A stretch of 64,000 nt of DNA from Macrostomum hystrix. Lineage: Eukaryota > Platyhelminthes > Macrostomidae. The notes under the pieces are model-generated. The model had not been told where the DNA came from. It did not search any database and worked only from the letters and a program-made list of their open reading frames with translations. The position numbers and the translations under genes were made by a program. Each line of letters starts with the position of its first letter. Positions within the stretch are counted from its first letter, which is position 1. Of the stretch, positions 32,601 to 41,967 are shown piece by piece. The stretch spans positions 9,667,001-9,731,000 of the forward strand of contig CATNEN010000001.1 in assembly GCA_950097015.1 (NCBI GenBank), in the 5' to 3' direction.

Positions 32601-32924
32601 CAAGCAGACGGTGAAGAATGCCAGCAGACTCCAGAAGGAAATCACGTCGAGGCCCAGCATGCTGCGCCAGTTGAAATAGCTCGCCGATTTCTTAGCCTTA
32701 GTCGGCGTCTTTGAGTCGACGCCGGATTTAACGGATTTCAGGCGAGCCTCGGAGCGGGCCAGCTGCACTTTGAGCAGAGCGTAGCGAGCCAACTCTTCGG
32801 CAGTGTGCTCACTGGACTCAGGATCAGCCGAGCCGGACTTGGCGCCGGCATCCCGCACCGCTGCCACCAGATCGTCCAGAAACTTCTGCCTGCGATCTGT
32901 ATCGCTGCCCGCATCCGTTGACAT
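29567..32924 (-). CDS. Membrane-anchored JmjC/cupin_8 protein, copy A (366 aa)
   Basis: Exons on the minus strand are 32407-32924, 31015-31381, 30434-30563 and 29567-29652. All are GT-AG and in phase, 1101 nt in total. The N terminus (from MSTDAGS) is charged. One membrane span follows (about residues 92-110, around FWSLLAFFTVCLLI), then a CEMC motif at 150-153. The catalytic-type domain starts at YAYTARPVLIK and DWKALQNFS. It carries H295-I-D297 across the exon 2/3 junction, then YVSRPSWQAQIKGRKIWEVV, and a third candidate metal ligand in WYH (H348). This is the 2-oxoglutarate/iron dioxygenase layout of JmjC-cupin_8 proteins; substrate unknown. The last exon of copy A reads NIGANRWYHRVTV where B has NIDTNRWYHATYV, so A is the more diverged copy around its active site. 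The start was chosen as the first Met after an upstream open stretch that looks like 5' UTR. Confidence 0.87.
29653..29734. other. JmjC copy A intron 3, acceptor side
   Basis: About 80 bp between exon 4 and the 21-bp array; the acceptor tract lies here. Confidence 0.5.
29735..30300. repeat. 21-bp minisatellite in JmjC copy A intron 3
   Basis: CACCTGTCTACTACAGTATC plus T, about 27 copies with CTTCAG and CCTCAG variants. In gene sense each unit contains CAGGTGAGATA, a near-perfect donor. The homologous array is 34680-35480. Confidence 0.95.
30434..30563 (-). CDS. JmjC copy A exon 3
   Basis: The acceptor is CCATCGCAG before ATTGATTACG and the donor is GATATTG then GTGAGTAG. It encodes IDYVSRPSWQAQIKGRKIW and FNVTVHPGDI, the central strands of the cupin fold with the aspartate of the H-x-D motif. 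Confidence 0.93.
30595..31010. repeat. 21-bp minisatellite in JmjC copy A intron 2
   Basis: CAGGTAAGACACCACATTGA plus A, about 19 copies. It reaches the donor of exon 2: the first intron bases (GTGAGTTCGACGTGGTG in gene sense) are themselves a diverged unit. The plus strand has CAGGTAAGA, a strong donor motif antisense to the gene, in each unit. Confidence 0.95.
31015..31381 (-). CDS. JmjC copy A exon 2
   Basis: The acceptor is CTTGGCCAG before GTACGCC and the donor is CTGCAT then GTGAGT; 367 nt. It encodes YAYTARPVLIKSVIKDW, SLEFFKNLYDSKPESYK and MFMGISRKGAQLH, ending on the histidine of H-x-D. It differs from copy B at several residues between YKTQD and REALH. Confidence 0.93.
31383..31472 (-). 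mobile_element. tRNA-like SINE fragment next to exon 2 acceptor, copy A
   Basis: On the minus strand it reads GGTTGTAGCCTGGTGGTTAG, then AGCCTCGGACTTATGACTT and AGAATCGAACTCCGGATC. These look like box A, the anticodon region and box B. It ends at the CTTGGCCAG acceptor of exon 2. It resembles, but does not equal, the heads of SINE family 1. Confidence 0.6.
31473..31749. other. JmjC copy A intron 1 spacer
   Basis: Unique sequence between two tRNA-like segments in opposite orientation; nearly identical to the corresponding part of copy B. Confidence 0.5.
31750..32060 (+). mobile_element. SINE-like element, family 1
   Basis: The head GGTTGTAGCCTAGCGTTAGA precedes GTCGGACTCACGACTCGAAG and GGGGGTTCGATTTCC. 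The body has CTCTGCATTGCTTCAGTTCA, AGCTGGGGTAATTGAG and ATGGACTGAACAGCCGTACG; the end is ATT-rich. A copy at the same site in duplicate B shows that it predates the duplication. Confidence 0.87.
32100..32345 (+). mobile_element. SINE-like element, family 2, head missing
   Basis: It begins in the body at CCTCCAAGGCACAGTGAGAG and includes GAGAAAGTCAGGACAGATG, GCAGAATTGCCTCCTCGCTG, CACCAAATAATGTGCC and the CCCGCAGCCCTCCTGCAATT end. It is absent from duplicate B. Confidence 0.82.
32407..32924 (-). CDS. JmjC copy A exon 1
   Basis: From the chosen start (MSTDAGSDTDRRQKFL) to the donor CTACAGAA then GTGAGT, 518 nt. It holds the membrane span and the CEMC motif. It differs from copy B by one residue (phenylalanine for cysteine at position 97, in the span). 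Confidence 0.9.
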
Positions 32925-33069
32925 TGTCGCTTCTTTGTTACAATTTCGTGGAAAAGCTCCAAAGAAACTCAGTTTTACTAGCAACACAAACAGGTAAGGC
33001 CTGTTTAAATATACTACCTCACAATGACTGAGCTCGACTGGGTGGGGTATGTAAGTAAAAGATTTCATT

Positions 33070-33190
33070 GCTTTGATGGCTGAGAACCATCATGAAAACT
33101 GATGGCTGGGGGGGTCCACCCCAACATCACTAACGCGCGCGTTTGTTCGTGCAGGCCGAGAGAGACAACAATGAATATAGACATTGTTAC
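33070..33190 (+). other. Conserved upstream block, copy A
   Basis: GGTCCACCCCAACA, GCGCGTTTGTTCGTGCAG and GCCGAGAGAGACAACAATGA are shared with 38045-38125. On the plus strand this looks like an acceptor followed by an exon start, so it may be part of a divergent transcript or simply the promoter end of the duplicated unit. Confidence 0.35.
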
Positions 33191-33494
33191 TTAATTGCAG
33201 GGGGGCCTGGGGCACTTGACGCACAAGCGCAGGAACGGCATGCCCCCAGGCCGGCGAACTAGGCGGGAGTCGCCCATCGCGCCATCTAGACCCCTGGAAA
33301 CAGGCACCTCACACACAGCAGCAAGCCAAGCGGGGAAGGGGGCGGCAGCCGGAGTGCCTCTCAACCCAGGCCCGCACAAGCACAAAGCTGACCAAACCAG
33401 GGGATGACTTAGATGCCTGAAGGGTAGGGACGAGAGGACCAAGCCAAGCGCGCAGACGGCTGATGAAACGGGGTCGTTTCACAAACCCTATAGG
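33191..33494. other. GC-rich insert at the duplication junction
   Basis: GC-rich sequence found only once in the window, between the end of unit A and the 23-bp array of unit B. Frames are open on both strands over about 210-250 bp, but I recognise no protein. It could be a transposon fragment. Confidence 0.4.
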
Positions 33495-34210
33495 AACCCT
33501 ATAGAATATCTATCCATTTTATCCTAGAATATCGATCCATTTTTATCCTACAATATCGATCCATTTTATTCAAGAATATCGATCCATTTCATTCTAGAAT
33601 ATTTATCCATTTCATTCTACAATATCGATCCATTTTATCCTAGAATAACGATCCATTTCATTCTAGAATATCGATGCATTTTATCCTAGAATACCGATCC
33701 ATTTTATCCTACATTATCGATCCATTTTATCCTACATTATCGATCCATTTTATCCTAAAATATCGATCCATTTTATTCTAGAATATCGATCCATTTCATT
33801 CTAGAATATTGATCCATTTTATTCTACAATATCGATCCATTTCATTCTAGAACATTGATCCATTTTATTCTACAATATCGATCCATTTTATTCTAGAATA
33901 TCAATCCATTTCATTCTAGAATATCGATCCATTTTATTCTAGAATATCGATCCATTTCATTCTAGAATATTGATCCATTTTATTCTACAATATCGATCCA
34001 TTTCATTCTAGAACATTGATCCATTTTATTCTACAATATCGATCTATTTTATTCTAGAATATCAACCCATTTCATTCTAGAATATCGATCCATTTCATTC
34101 CAGAACATTGATCCATTTTATTCTACAATATCGATCCATTTTATTCTAGAATATCGATCCATTTTATTGTAGAATATCGATCCACTTTATCCTAGAATAT
34201 CGATCCATGA
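33495..34210. repeat. 23-bp minisatellite, about 31 copies (duplication copy B)
   Basis: The same unit as 27945-29240 (TCTAGAATATCGATCCATTT), but shorter. The 3' flank ATGATCATTAAATATTGACA is identical in both copies. Confidence 0.95.
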
Positions 34211-34524
34211 TCATTAAATATTGACACTTTCGACCTTAAGTAATTAGATAAAAGTTCATGGACAAAATCATGTGTCAAAAATGTAATTACAGTGACAGTT
34301 CAAATAATTTTTGTAACCTATATATTTTACTTAAAATTTCGTAATATGTGTTCAGTTTTGATAAAAAAATTCAATGAGCGATAAATATTTTCGATTTAAA
34401 AAAGAAACACACTTTTGTGAAGTCAATAACAACTAGATGAATGATTTAATTTGTCATTAGAACATATTTTAATTCGCATAGTCCGGCGAGACTCCGTTAC
34501 TAAGAAAGTAAAATGTTTTTGTCC

Positions 34525-34610
34525 CTAATCGTACTCCGAGCCAATGGTGACACTGAAGTCTCCGGGATACACGTAGGTGGCGTGGTACCACCGGTTGGTG
34601 TCGATGTTGA
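34525..34610 (-). CDS. JmjC copy B exon 4
   Basis: The acceptor is AATTTCAG before TCAACATCG; stop TAG. It encodes NIDTNRWYHATYVYPGDFS and GSEYD, with the third metal-ligand histidine. Confidence 0.92.
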
Positions 34611-37600
34611 CTGAAATTGTATGGCTTTGTTGCTTATAAATGAAAAAAACTATGAGTAATTATAGTGACAATACCCTGTCTACCTCAGAATCTCACCTGA
34701 AAACTACAGTATCTCACCTGTCTACCTCATTATCTCACCTTTCTACTACAGTATCTCCCCTTTCTATTGCAGTATCTCACCTGTCAACTATAGTATCTAA
34801 CCTGTCTACTACAGTATCTCACCTGTCAACTACAGTATCTCACCTGTCTACTACAATATCTCCCCCTTCTTCTGCAGTATCTCACCTGTCTACTACAGTA
34901 TCTCACCTGTCTACTACAGTATCTCACCTGTCTACTACAGTATCTCACCTGTCTACCTCAGTATCTCCCCTGTCTACCTCAGTATCTCACCTGTCAACTA
35001 CAGTATCTCACCTGTCTACTACAGTATCTCACCTGTGTACCTCAGTATCTCACCTGTCTACTTCAGTATCTCACCTGTCTACCTGAGTATCTCACCTGTC
35101 TACTACAGTATCTCACCTGTCTACTACAGTATCTCACCTGTCTACTACAGTATCTCACCTGTCTACCTCAGTATCTCACCTGTCTACCCCAGTATCTCAC
35201 CTGTCTACTACGGTATCTCACCTGTCTACCTCAGTATCTCACCTGTCTACCTCAGTATCTCACCTGTCTACTACAATATCTCCCCCTTCTTCTGCAGTAT
35301 CTCACCTGTCTACTACAGTATCTCACCTGTCTACTACAGTATCTCACCTGTCTACTACAGTATCTCACCTGTCTACCTCAGTATCTCCCCTGTCTACCTC
35401 AGTATCTCACCTGTCTACTTCAGTATCTCACCTGTCTACTTCAGTATCTCACATGTCTACTTCAGTATCTCACATGTCTACTCAAATTTCCCATTTGTAC
35501 ACCTATTGTTCCATCTGTACATCCCACTGTCTCGCCTGTCTACCGCCACTCTCCTACCAATCTTTCACCGGTGTAGAATGTCAATAAAACGCAGCAATAT
35601 CCCACGCTACTCACTAATATCGCCAGGATGCACGGTGACATTGAACGAATGACAGACGCTCATGCACTCGGGCGACGGCACAACCTCCCAGATTTTTCGA
35701 CCCTTGATCTGGGCCTGCCACGAAGGACGGCTGACGTAATCAATCTGCGATGGTGTAAACGATTGTCGAGGGTAATACACTAGATTGAACATGTAAGACA
35801 CTAGCAGGTAAGCAGGTAAGACACCACATTGAACGGGTAAGTCACCACATTGAACAGGTAAGACACCACATTGAACGGGTAAGACACCACATTGAACAGG
35901 TAAGACACCACATTGAACAGGTAAGACACCACATTGAACAGGTAAGACACCACATTGAACAGGTAAGACACCACATTGAACAGGTAAGACACCACATTGA
36001 ACAGGTAAGACACCACATTGAACAGGTAAGACACCACATTGAACAGGTAAGACACCACATTGAACAGGTAAGACACCACATTGAACAGGTAAGACACCAC
36101 ATTGAACAGGTAAAATACCACGTTGAACTCACATGCAGCTGAGCGCCCTTCCTCGAGATGCCCATAAACATCCAATCGATGCGGCTCGACTCGGCATCCT
36201 GCGGCAGGAAGGTGGGCCTGCTGTAGTACTCCCGCAGCTGCTGGCCGATGTCATCGTCCGCGTTGCTCCAGCCGAAGTACCAGTCTCGCTGCTGTCGCTC
36301 CTCGCTCATGTGGAGGGCCTCGCGAAGGCTGCCGAATTCAGTTTTGTAGGCAAAGAACTGCCCGGCATCATCCTGGGTCTTGTAGGACTCCGGCTTGGAG
36401 TCGTACAGATTCTTGAAGAATTCAAGACTGAAGTTCTGCAGCGCCTTCCAGTCTTTGATCACACTTTTAATTAGCACCGGCCGAGCTGTGTAGGCGTACC
36501 TGGCCAAGAGATCCGGAGTTCGATTCTTAGCCCAAGAAAAAAAGTCATAAGTCCGACGCTCTAACCACCAGGCTACAACCTCTTTTTAACATCCAATTGT
36601 GCAATGGGAGATTGTTCCATAATTTTGAAATTTTAGTTGGTTCTTGCGAGTTTGCGCAGCAGCTGTGACTGTGTTTCAGGTGTGAATTTTATCTATCTGT
36701 TAAGAAAAGTTAGTAGACTAGACAGGTTAGATTTTTAGAGTCAAAAAAGTACTGAGGTAGATAAAAAGTGTCGGTAGATTAATCGAGAAGTTTATTATGG
36801 GCCGAGCAGTACGCAGGTACATATAGATAGCAGTAGTAGCTATTAGCAATTTAGCTCGTATTGATTATTAAGGGGTTGTAGCCTAGCGTTAGAGCGTCGG
36901 ACTCACGACTTGAAGGTCGGGGGTTCGATTTCCGTATTAATTGAAACAGTAAGTGTAATTTAGCAAAAAACATAACTCTGCATTGCTTCAGTTCAGCCAG
37001 CTGTTAAATGGGTACCAGAATTAGCTGGGGTAATAATTGAGGGTGGGTGTGGCGACCTCCCAGTCCATGGACTGAACAGCCGTAAGCAGTCATACGCACT
37101 CACTGCACAACCAAGTACATACTGGCTAGGCAGGCCTGAGCATAGACTCACTTCTGTAGAAACAGCTCCCTAGTCATATTGTGCTCAACCGGCATTTCGC
37201 GCATGTCGCGGCACATTTCGCAATTCACAGGCGCCCTGGACATCTCCATGATGGCGTCCTCGGCTGACAGGATGCACCGCTGATTCACCGTCTCCGAGAC
37301 GAAGTCCATCACGTTGAAATAGTCGTTACGATGGCCGTGGATCAGCAAGCAGACGGTGAAGAATGCCAGCAGACTCCAGCAGGAAATCACGTCGAGGCCC
37401 AGCATGCTGCGCCAGTTGAAATAGCTCGCCGATTTCTTAGCCTTAGTCGGCGTCTTTGAGTCGACGCCGGATTTAACGGATTTCAGGCGAGCCTCGGAGC
37501 GGGCCAGCTGCACTTTGAGCAGAGCGTAGCGAGCCAACTCTTCGGCAGTGTGCTCACTGGACTCAGGATCAGCCGAGCCGGACTTGGCGCCGGCATCCCG

Positions 37601-37669
37601 CACCGCTGCCACCAGATCGTCCAGAAACTTCTGCCTGCGATCTGTATCGCTGCCCGCATCCGTTGACAT
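34525..37669 (-). CDS. Membrane-anchored JmjC/cupin_8 protein, copy B (366 aa)
   Basis: Exons on the minus strand are 37152-37669, 36133-36499, 35615-35744 and 34525-34610. Exon sizes are identical to copy A (518, 367, 130, 86 nt) and all junctions are GT-AG. It has the same single membrane span, CEMC motif and H295/D297/H348 candidate iron ligands. The last exon reads INIDTNRWYHATYVYPGDF and ends GSEYD, which matches the family ending as I remember it better than copy A does. Exon 2 differs from A between YKTQD and REALH (for example AGQFFAYKTEF against AGKFYADTTEF), and exon 1 has cysteine 97. The same family-level role is expected: an oxygenase-type domain on the far side of a membrane. 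Which copy keeps the ancestral role is inference; by sequence B is the better candidate. Confidence 0.88.
34680..35480. repeat. 21-bp minisatellite in JmjC copy B intron 3
   Basis: The same unit as 29735-30300 but about 38 copies, with blocks (TCTCCCCCTTCTTCTGCAG) repeated near 34860 and 35280. The expansion differs between the gene copies. Confidence 0.95.
35615..35744 (-). CDS. JmjC copy B exon 3
   Basis: Identical in layout to copy A exon 3. The donor reads GATATTA then GTGAGTAG, one base changed from copy A, so the split codon becomes isoleucine rather than valine. Confidence 0.93.
35785..36130. repeat. 21-bp minisatellite in JmjC copy B intron 2
   Basis: CAGGTAAGACACCACATTGA units, about 16 copies, up to the exon 2 donor. 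The counterpart is 30595-31010; units are more uniform here, which suggests recent homogenisation. Confidence 0.95.
36133..36499 (-). CDS. JmjC copy B exon 2
   Basis: Same boundaries and length as copy A exon 2. It carries YAYTARPVLIK through GAQLH; the residues that differ from A cluster within about 25 codons. Confidence 0.93.
36501..36591 (-). mobile_element. tRNA-like SINE fragment next to exon 2 acceptor, copy B
   Basis: Homologue of 31383-31472, with GGTTGTAGCCTGGTGGTTAG on the minus strand. It was present before the duplication. Confidence 0.6.
36867..37100 (+). mobile_element. SINE-like element, family 1, 3'-deleted
   Basis: Orthologous to 31750-32060 by position. It has the head and body through CCATGGACTGAACAGCCGTA, then breaks off in CAGTCAT where copy A continues. 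Confidence 0.85.
37152..37669 (-). CDS. JmjC copy B exon 1
   Basis: 518 nt from MSTDAGS to the donor CTACAGAA then GTGAGT; nearly identical to copy A exon 1. Confidence 0.9.
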
Positions 37670-38394
37670 TGTCGCTTCTTTGTTACAATTTCGTGGAAAA
37701 GCTCCAAAGAAACTCAATTTTACTAGCAACACAAACAGGTAAGGCCTGTTTAAATATACTACCTCACAATGACTGAGCTCTACTGGGTGGGGCATTTAAG
37801 TAAAAGATTTCATTGCTTTTCCGGTTGGACAAACAGACTGAGGATAGAGAGACAACTAAAGACACAGGAGGCAGAGAGAGATAAGCGAAGATTTTCTACC
37901 TAAGTGAACGTGTTGCACAGTTCACTTAATGCACACCAACAAGAGACGCAGCCACGCAAAGCAGCACAACGCGAATATTTTTGCACAAGTCTTCTTCTTC
38001 ACGCAGGTAACAATCGGAATGAGAACTGATGGCTGCGGGGGGTGTCCACCCCAACACGTTTTCACTAACGCACGCGTTTGTTCCTGCAGGCCGAGAGAGA
38101 CAACAATGAATATGGACATTGTCCCTTGGTTTGCTCTAGGTATAACCCATTCCAGACACACTGGGTGTGTTATATAATACTATATATCCAACATTTCTAT
38201 TGTGTCAAGAGCAGAAACTTTTCGAGCGATTGTTATCAACAAGACTGTTTACTTACCTTGATACTTAGCTTCAAAGCAAATAAAAATATCAGTTTCGTGT
38301 ATTTTTTATTCTCGACCTTTGATTGAACTCTACACTACTTCAGTTTGGTTAAAACACCAGCCAAATTATTATAATAATTTATTTTTATTATTTA
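37670..38394. other. Upstream region of JmjC copy B
   Basis: Probable 5' UTR and promoter of copy B, then unique AT-rich DNA. The block 38045-38125 matches 33090-33190. No plus-strand gene is supported. Confidence 0.4.
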
Positions 38395-40870
38395 CTGTGT
38401 CTCATCTCTCCGGTGTCCTACCTTTCCTGTGTCTAATCTCTCCCGTGTCTTACCTTTCCTGTGTCTCATCTCTCCCGTGTCTTACCTTTCCTGTGTCTAA
38501 TCTCTCCCGTGTCTTACCTTTCCTGTGTCTCATCTCTCCCGTGTCTAATCTCTAGCGTGTCTCATATCGCTCAATTCTCATCTCTCCCGTGTCTTACCTT
38601 TCCTGTGTCTCATCTCTCCGGTGTCTTACCTTTCCTGTGTCTAATCTCTCCCGTGTCTTACCTTTCCTGTGTCTCATCTCTCCCGTGTCTAATCTCTAGC
38701 GTGTCTTCTCATATCTCTCAATTCTCATCTCTCCCGTGTCGTATCTTTCCTGTGTCTCATTTCTCCCGTGTCTTATCTTTCCTGTGTCTCATCTCTCCCG
38801 TGTCTTTTCTTTCCTGTGTCTTATCTCTCCCGTGTCTCATCTCTCCCGTGTCTTTTCTTTCCTGTGTCTTATCTCTCCCGTGTCTCATCTCTCCCGTGTC
38901 TTTTCTTTCCTGTGTCTTATCTCTCCCGTGTCTCATCTTTCCTGTGTCTCATCTCTCCCGTGTCTTTTCTTTCCTGTGTCTCATCTCTCCCGTGTCTTTT
39001 CTTTCCTGTGTCTTATCTCTCCCGTGTCTTATCTTTCCTGTGTCTCATCTCTCCCGTGTCTTTTCTTTCCTGTGTCTCATCTCTCCCGTGTCTTTTCTTT
39101 CCTGTGTCTTATCTCTCCCGTGTCTCATCTCTCCCGTGTCTTTTCTTTCCTGTGTCTCATCTCTCCCGTGTCTTACCTTTCCTGTGTCTCATCTCTCCCG
39201 TGTCTTACCTTTCCTGTGTCTCATCTCTCCCGTGTCTTACCTTTCCTGTGTCTCATCTCTCCCGTGTCTTACCTTTCCTGTGTCTTATCTCTCCCGTGTC
39301 TTACCTTTCCTGTGTCTCATCTCTCCCGTGTCTCATCTCTCCCGTGTCTTTTCTTTCCTGTGTCTCATCTCTCCCGTGTCTTTTCTTTCCTGTGCCTTAT
39401 CTCTCCCGTGTCTCATCTCTCCCGTGTCTTTTCTTTCCTGTGTCTCATCTCTCCCGTGTCTTACCTTTCCTGTGTCTCATCTCTCCCGTGTCTTACCTTT
39501 CCTGTGTCTCATCTCTCCCGTGTCTTACCTTTCCTGTGTCTCATCTCTCCCGTGTCTTACCTTTCCTGTGTCTTATCTCTCCCGTGTCTTACCTTTCCTG
39601 TGTCTCATCTCTCCCGTGTCTCATCTCTCCCGTGTCTTACCTTTCCTGTGTCTCATCTCTCCCGTGTCTTACCTTTCCTGTGTCTTATCTCTCCCGTGTC
39701 TTACCTTTCCTGTGTCTCATCTCTCCCGTGTCTCATCTCTCCCGTGTCTTTTCTTTCCTGTGTCTCATCTCTCCCGTGTCTTTTCTTTCCTGTGTCTCAT
39801 CTCTCCCGTGTCTTTTCTTTCCTGTGTCTCATCTCTCCCGTGTCTTTTCTTTCCTGTGTCTCATCTCTCCCGTGTCTTACCTTTCCTGTGTCTCATCTCT
39901 CCCGTGTCTTACCTTTCCTGTGTCTTATCTCTCCCGTGTCTTACCTTTCCTGTGTCTCATCTCTCCCGTGTCTCATCTCTCCCGTGTCTTTTCTTTCCTG
40001 TGTCTCATCTCTCCCGTGTCTTTTCTTTCCTGTGTCTCATCTCTCCCGTGTCTTTTCTTTCCTGTGTCTCATCTCTCCCGTGTCTTTTCTTTCCTGTGTC
40101 TCATCTCTCCCGTGTCTTACCTTTCCTGTGTCTCATCTCTCCCGTGTCTTACCTTTCCTGTGTCTCATCTCTCCCGTGTCTTTTCTTTCCTGTGTCTCAT
40201 CTCTCCCGTGTCTTTTCTTTCCTGTGTCTCATCTCTCCCGTGTCTTACCTTTCCTGTGTCTCATCTCTCCCGTGTCTTACCTTTCCTGTGTCTCATCTCT
40301 CCCGTGTCTTACCTTTCCTGTGTCTTATCTCTCCCGTGTCTTACCTTTCCTGTGTCTCATCTCTCCCGTGTCTCATCTCTCCCGTGTCTTACCTTTCCTG
40401 TGTCTCATCTCTCCCGTGTCTTACCTTTCCTGTGTCTTATCTCTCCCGTGTCTTACCTTTCCTGTGTCTCATCTCTCCCGTGTCTCATCTCTCCCGTGTC
40501 TTTTCTTTCCTGTGTCTCATCTCTCCCGTGTCTTTTCTTTCCTGTGTCTCATCTCTCCCGTGTCTTACCTTTCCTGTGTCTCATCTCTCCCGTGTCTTTT
40601 CTTTCCTGTGTCTCATCTCTCCCGTGTCTTTTCTTTCCTGTGTCTCATCTCTCCCGTGTCTTTTCTTTCCTGTGTCTCATCTCTCCCGTGTCTTTTCTTT
40701 CCTGTGTCTCATCTCTCCCGTGTCTTACCTTTCCTGTGTCTCATCTCTCCCGTGTCTTTTCTTTCCTGTGTCTCATCTCTCCCGTGTCTTTTCTTTCCCG
40801 TGTCTCATCTCTCCCGTGTCTTTTCTTTCCTGTGTCTCATCTCTCGCGTGTCTTATCTCTCCTCAGCCTC
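38395..40870. repeat. 32-bp (2 x 16) pyrimidine minisatellite, about 77 copies
   Basis: Alternating TCTCATCTCTCCCGTG and TCTTACCTTTCCTGTG half-units, with TCTTTTCTTTCC variants. Variant order forms higher-order blocks near 39540-39740, 39880-39980, 40290-40390 and 40400-40500. The plus strand is strongly pyrimidine-biased. Frames of over 700 codons here are repeat artefacts. Confidence 0.97.
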
Positions 40871-41712
40871 CCCTATATATCCCCTTAACCCTACCTCAAG
40901 TTTTTCATCTCAACCTCGTCTCATCGCTCCCGTTTCTCATTCCTCCGTATCTCCCCCAGTCTTATCTCTCCCCTGTCCCTTACTTAATCTCTCTACCGTC
41001 TCATCCCCAACTTAACCTAATCTACAGACTAGTATAGAAAGCAGAATTCAAACACTACAAGCACAAAAAACGTATTTCAATCAATGTAATAAGTTGAGTA
41101 AATTACTGTTACCAATAAAGAACTTATATATTTGATTTTTAATTGACAAATTTACGTAAAATGAGAAGCATAAACTACGAAACTAAATATAGCGGATTTT
41201 AATTTCTTTAAAAAAAACTAGTAGTATGAATGGAGTATATGTGCAGAAATTTAAATTTCGTACTTAAGGACTCAGGATATCAAGGCGCAATTTTGAAATC
41301 GACTGGGAAAAATGACAAATAATGTTGTTAGCAATAAACAATAGACAACATTAATTAGCTTTCAAATATATATTAAGAATGTTTATATTCCTTCTAAATC
41401 TAGTTTCGAATTAAAATCAGTAAACATTTAGTGTCACTACGAAATTTAACCTAATATATATAAACAGAGTGAAACATAATTAGTTTGCGGTGTAGTATTA
41501 TGCATGAGACATGGAGGTTCATCATTCAAACAAAAATTATTTAAAATAAACTTTTTTCTCGCCTTAACTACTCTACTATGAGTAGGCCAGTTTGCATTTT
41601 TCATTAACGGACTCGTAAATAAATTAATCAGAAAATGAATCACGCTCAGTCTTAGTTTTATTTCCGACATCAGTTGAACAGTTTTAACCATAAACTATTT
41701 CCCATTAGTCAA
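40871..41712. other. Spacer and ATP6V1D 3' region
   Basis: Decayed pyrimidine repeats to about 41020, then AT-rich DNA. On the minus strand AATAAA occurs at 41657-41662, about 50 nt after the ATP6V1D stop; it is a likely polyadenylation signal. Confidence 0.5.
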
Positions 41713-41967
41713 TCAGTCATTAAACAGGAGGTCCTGATCAACCTGCTTCTCAAGCAGACTGGCTGGTCCGTCCAAGAGATCAGCGCCCTTAGCCTTGGCC
41801 TCGGCCTCCTTCTTAGCTCTGGCCTTTTTCTTCTTCTCCTGAACCTTCTTGAGCCGGTAGAATTCCTCGCGTTCTCTCTCGTCTAATTCCTGGCTGATGT
41901 AGGTCAGGGTGTTCTCAATGCGCGGAATGATCACGTGCTCGATGGCGTTAACGCGACGATTGGTCAC
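41713..41967 (-). CDS. ATP6V1D: ATP6V1D exon 4
   Basis: The acceptor is AATCTTTCAG before GTGACCAATCG. It encodes [18 protein letters not shown] and ends in DQDLLFND before TGA. Confidence 0.97.
   Translation of the reverse strand: MTNRRVNAIEHVIIPRIENTLTYISQELDEREREEFYRLKKVQEKKKKARAKKEAEAKAKGADLLDGPASLLEKQVDQDLLFND

Larger units (their letters stand above)
27945..33190. repeat. Segmental tandem duplication, copy A
   Basis: This block and 33495-38125 share the same parts in the same order: 23-bp array, last exon, 21-bp array, exon 3, second 21-bp array, exon 2, tRNA-like fragment, family 1 SINE, exon 1 and upstream block. Copy A keeps a family 2 SINE missing from B. It lacks about 200 bp that B has just upstream of the first exon (near 33085). 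The copies stop matching after GACATTGT at about 33187. Confidence 0.93.
33495..38125. repeat. Segmental tandem duplication, copy B
   Basis: Second copy of the block at 27945-33190, in the same orientation. It carries a deletion that removes the 3' end of the family 1 SINE and all of the family 2 SINE. It keeps about 200 bp upstream of exon 1 that copy A lacks. Confidence 0.93.

Noticed and set aside
38461-41037. Open frame of 858 codons and two overlapping long frames
   Set aside because: They lie wholly in the 16/32-bp array; every frame is open because the unit has no stop codons, and the predicted peptide is a simple periodic string with no flanking coding features.
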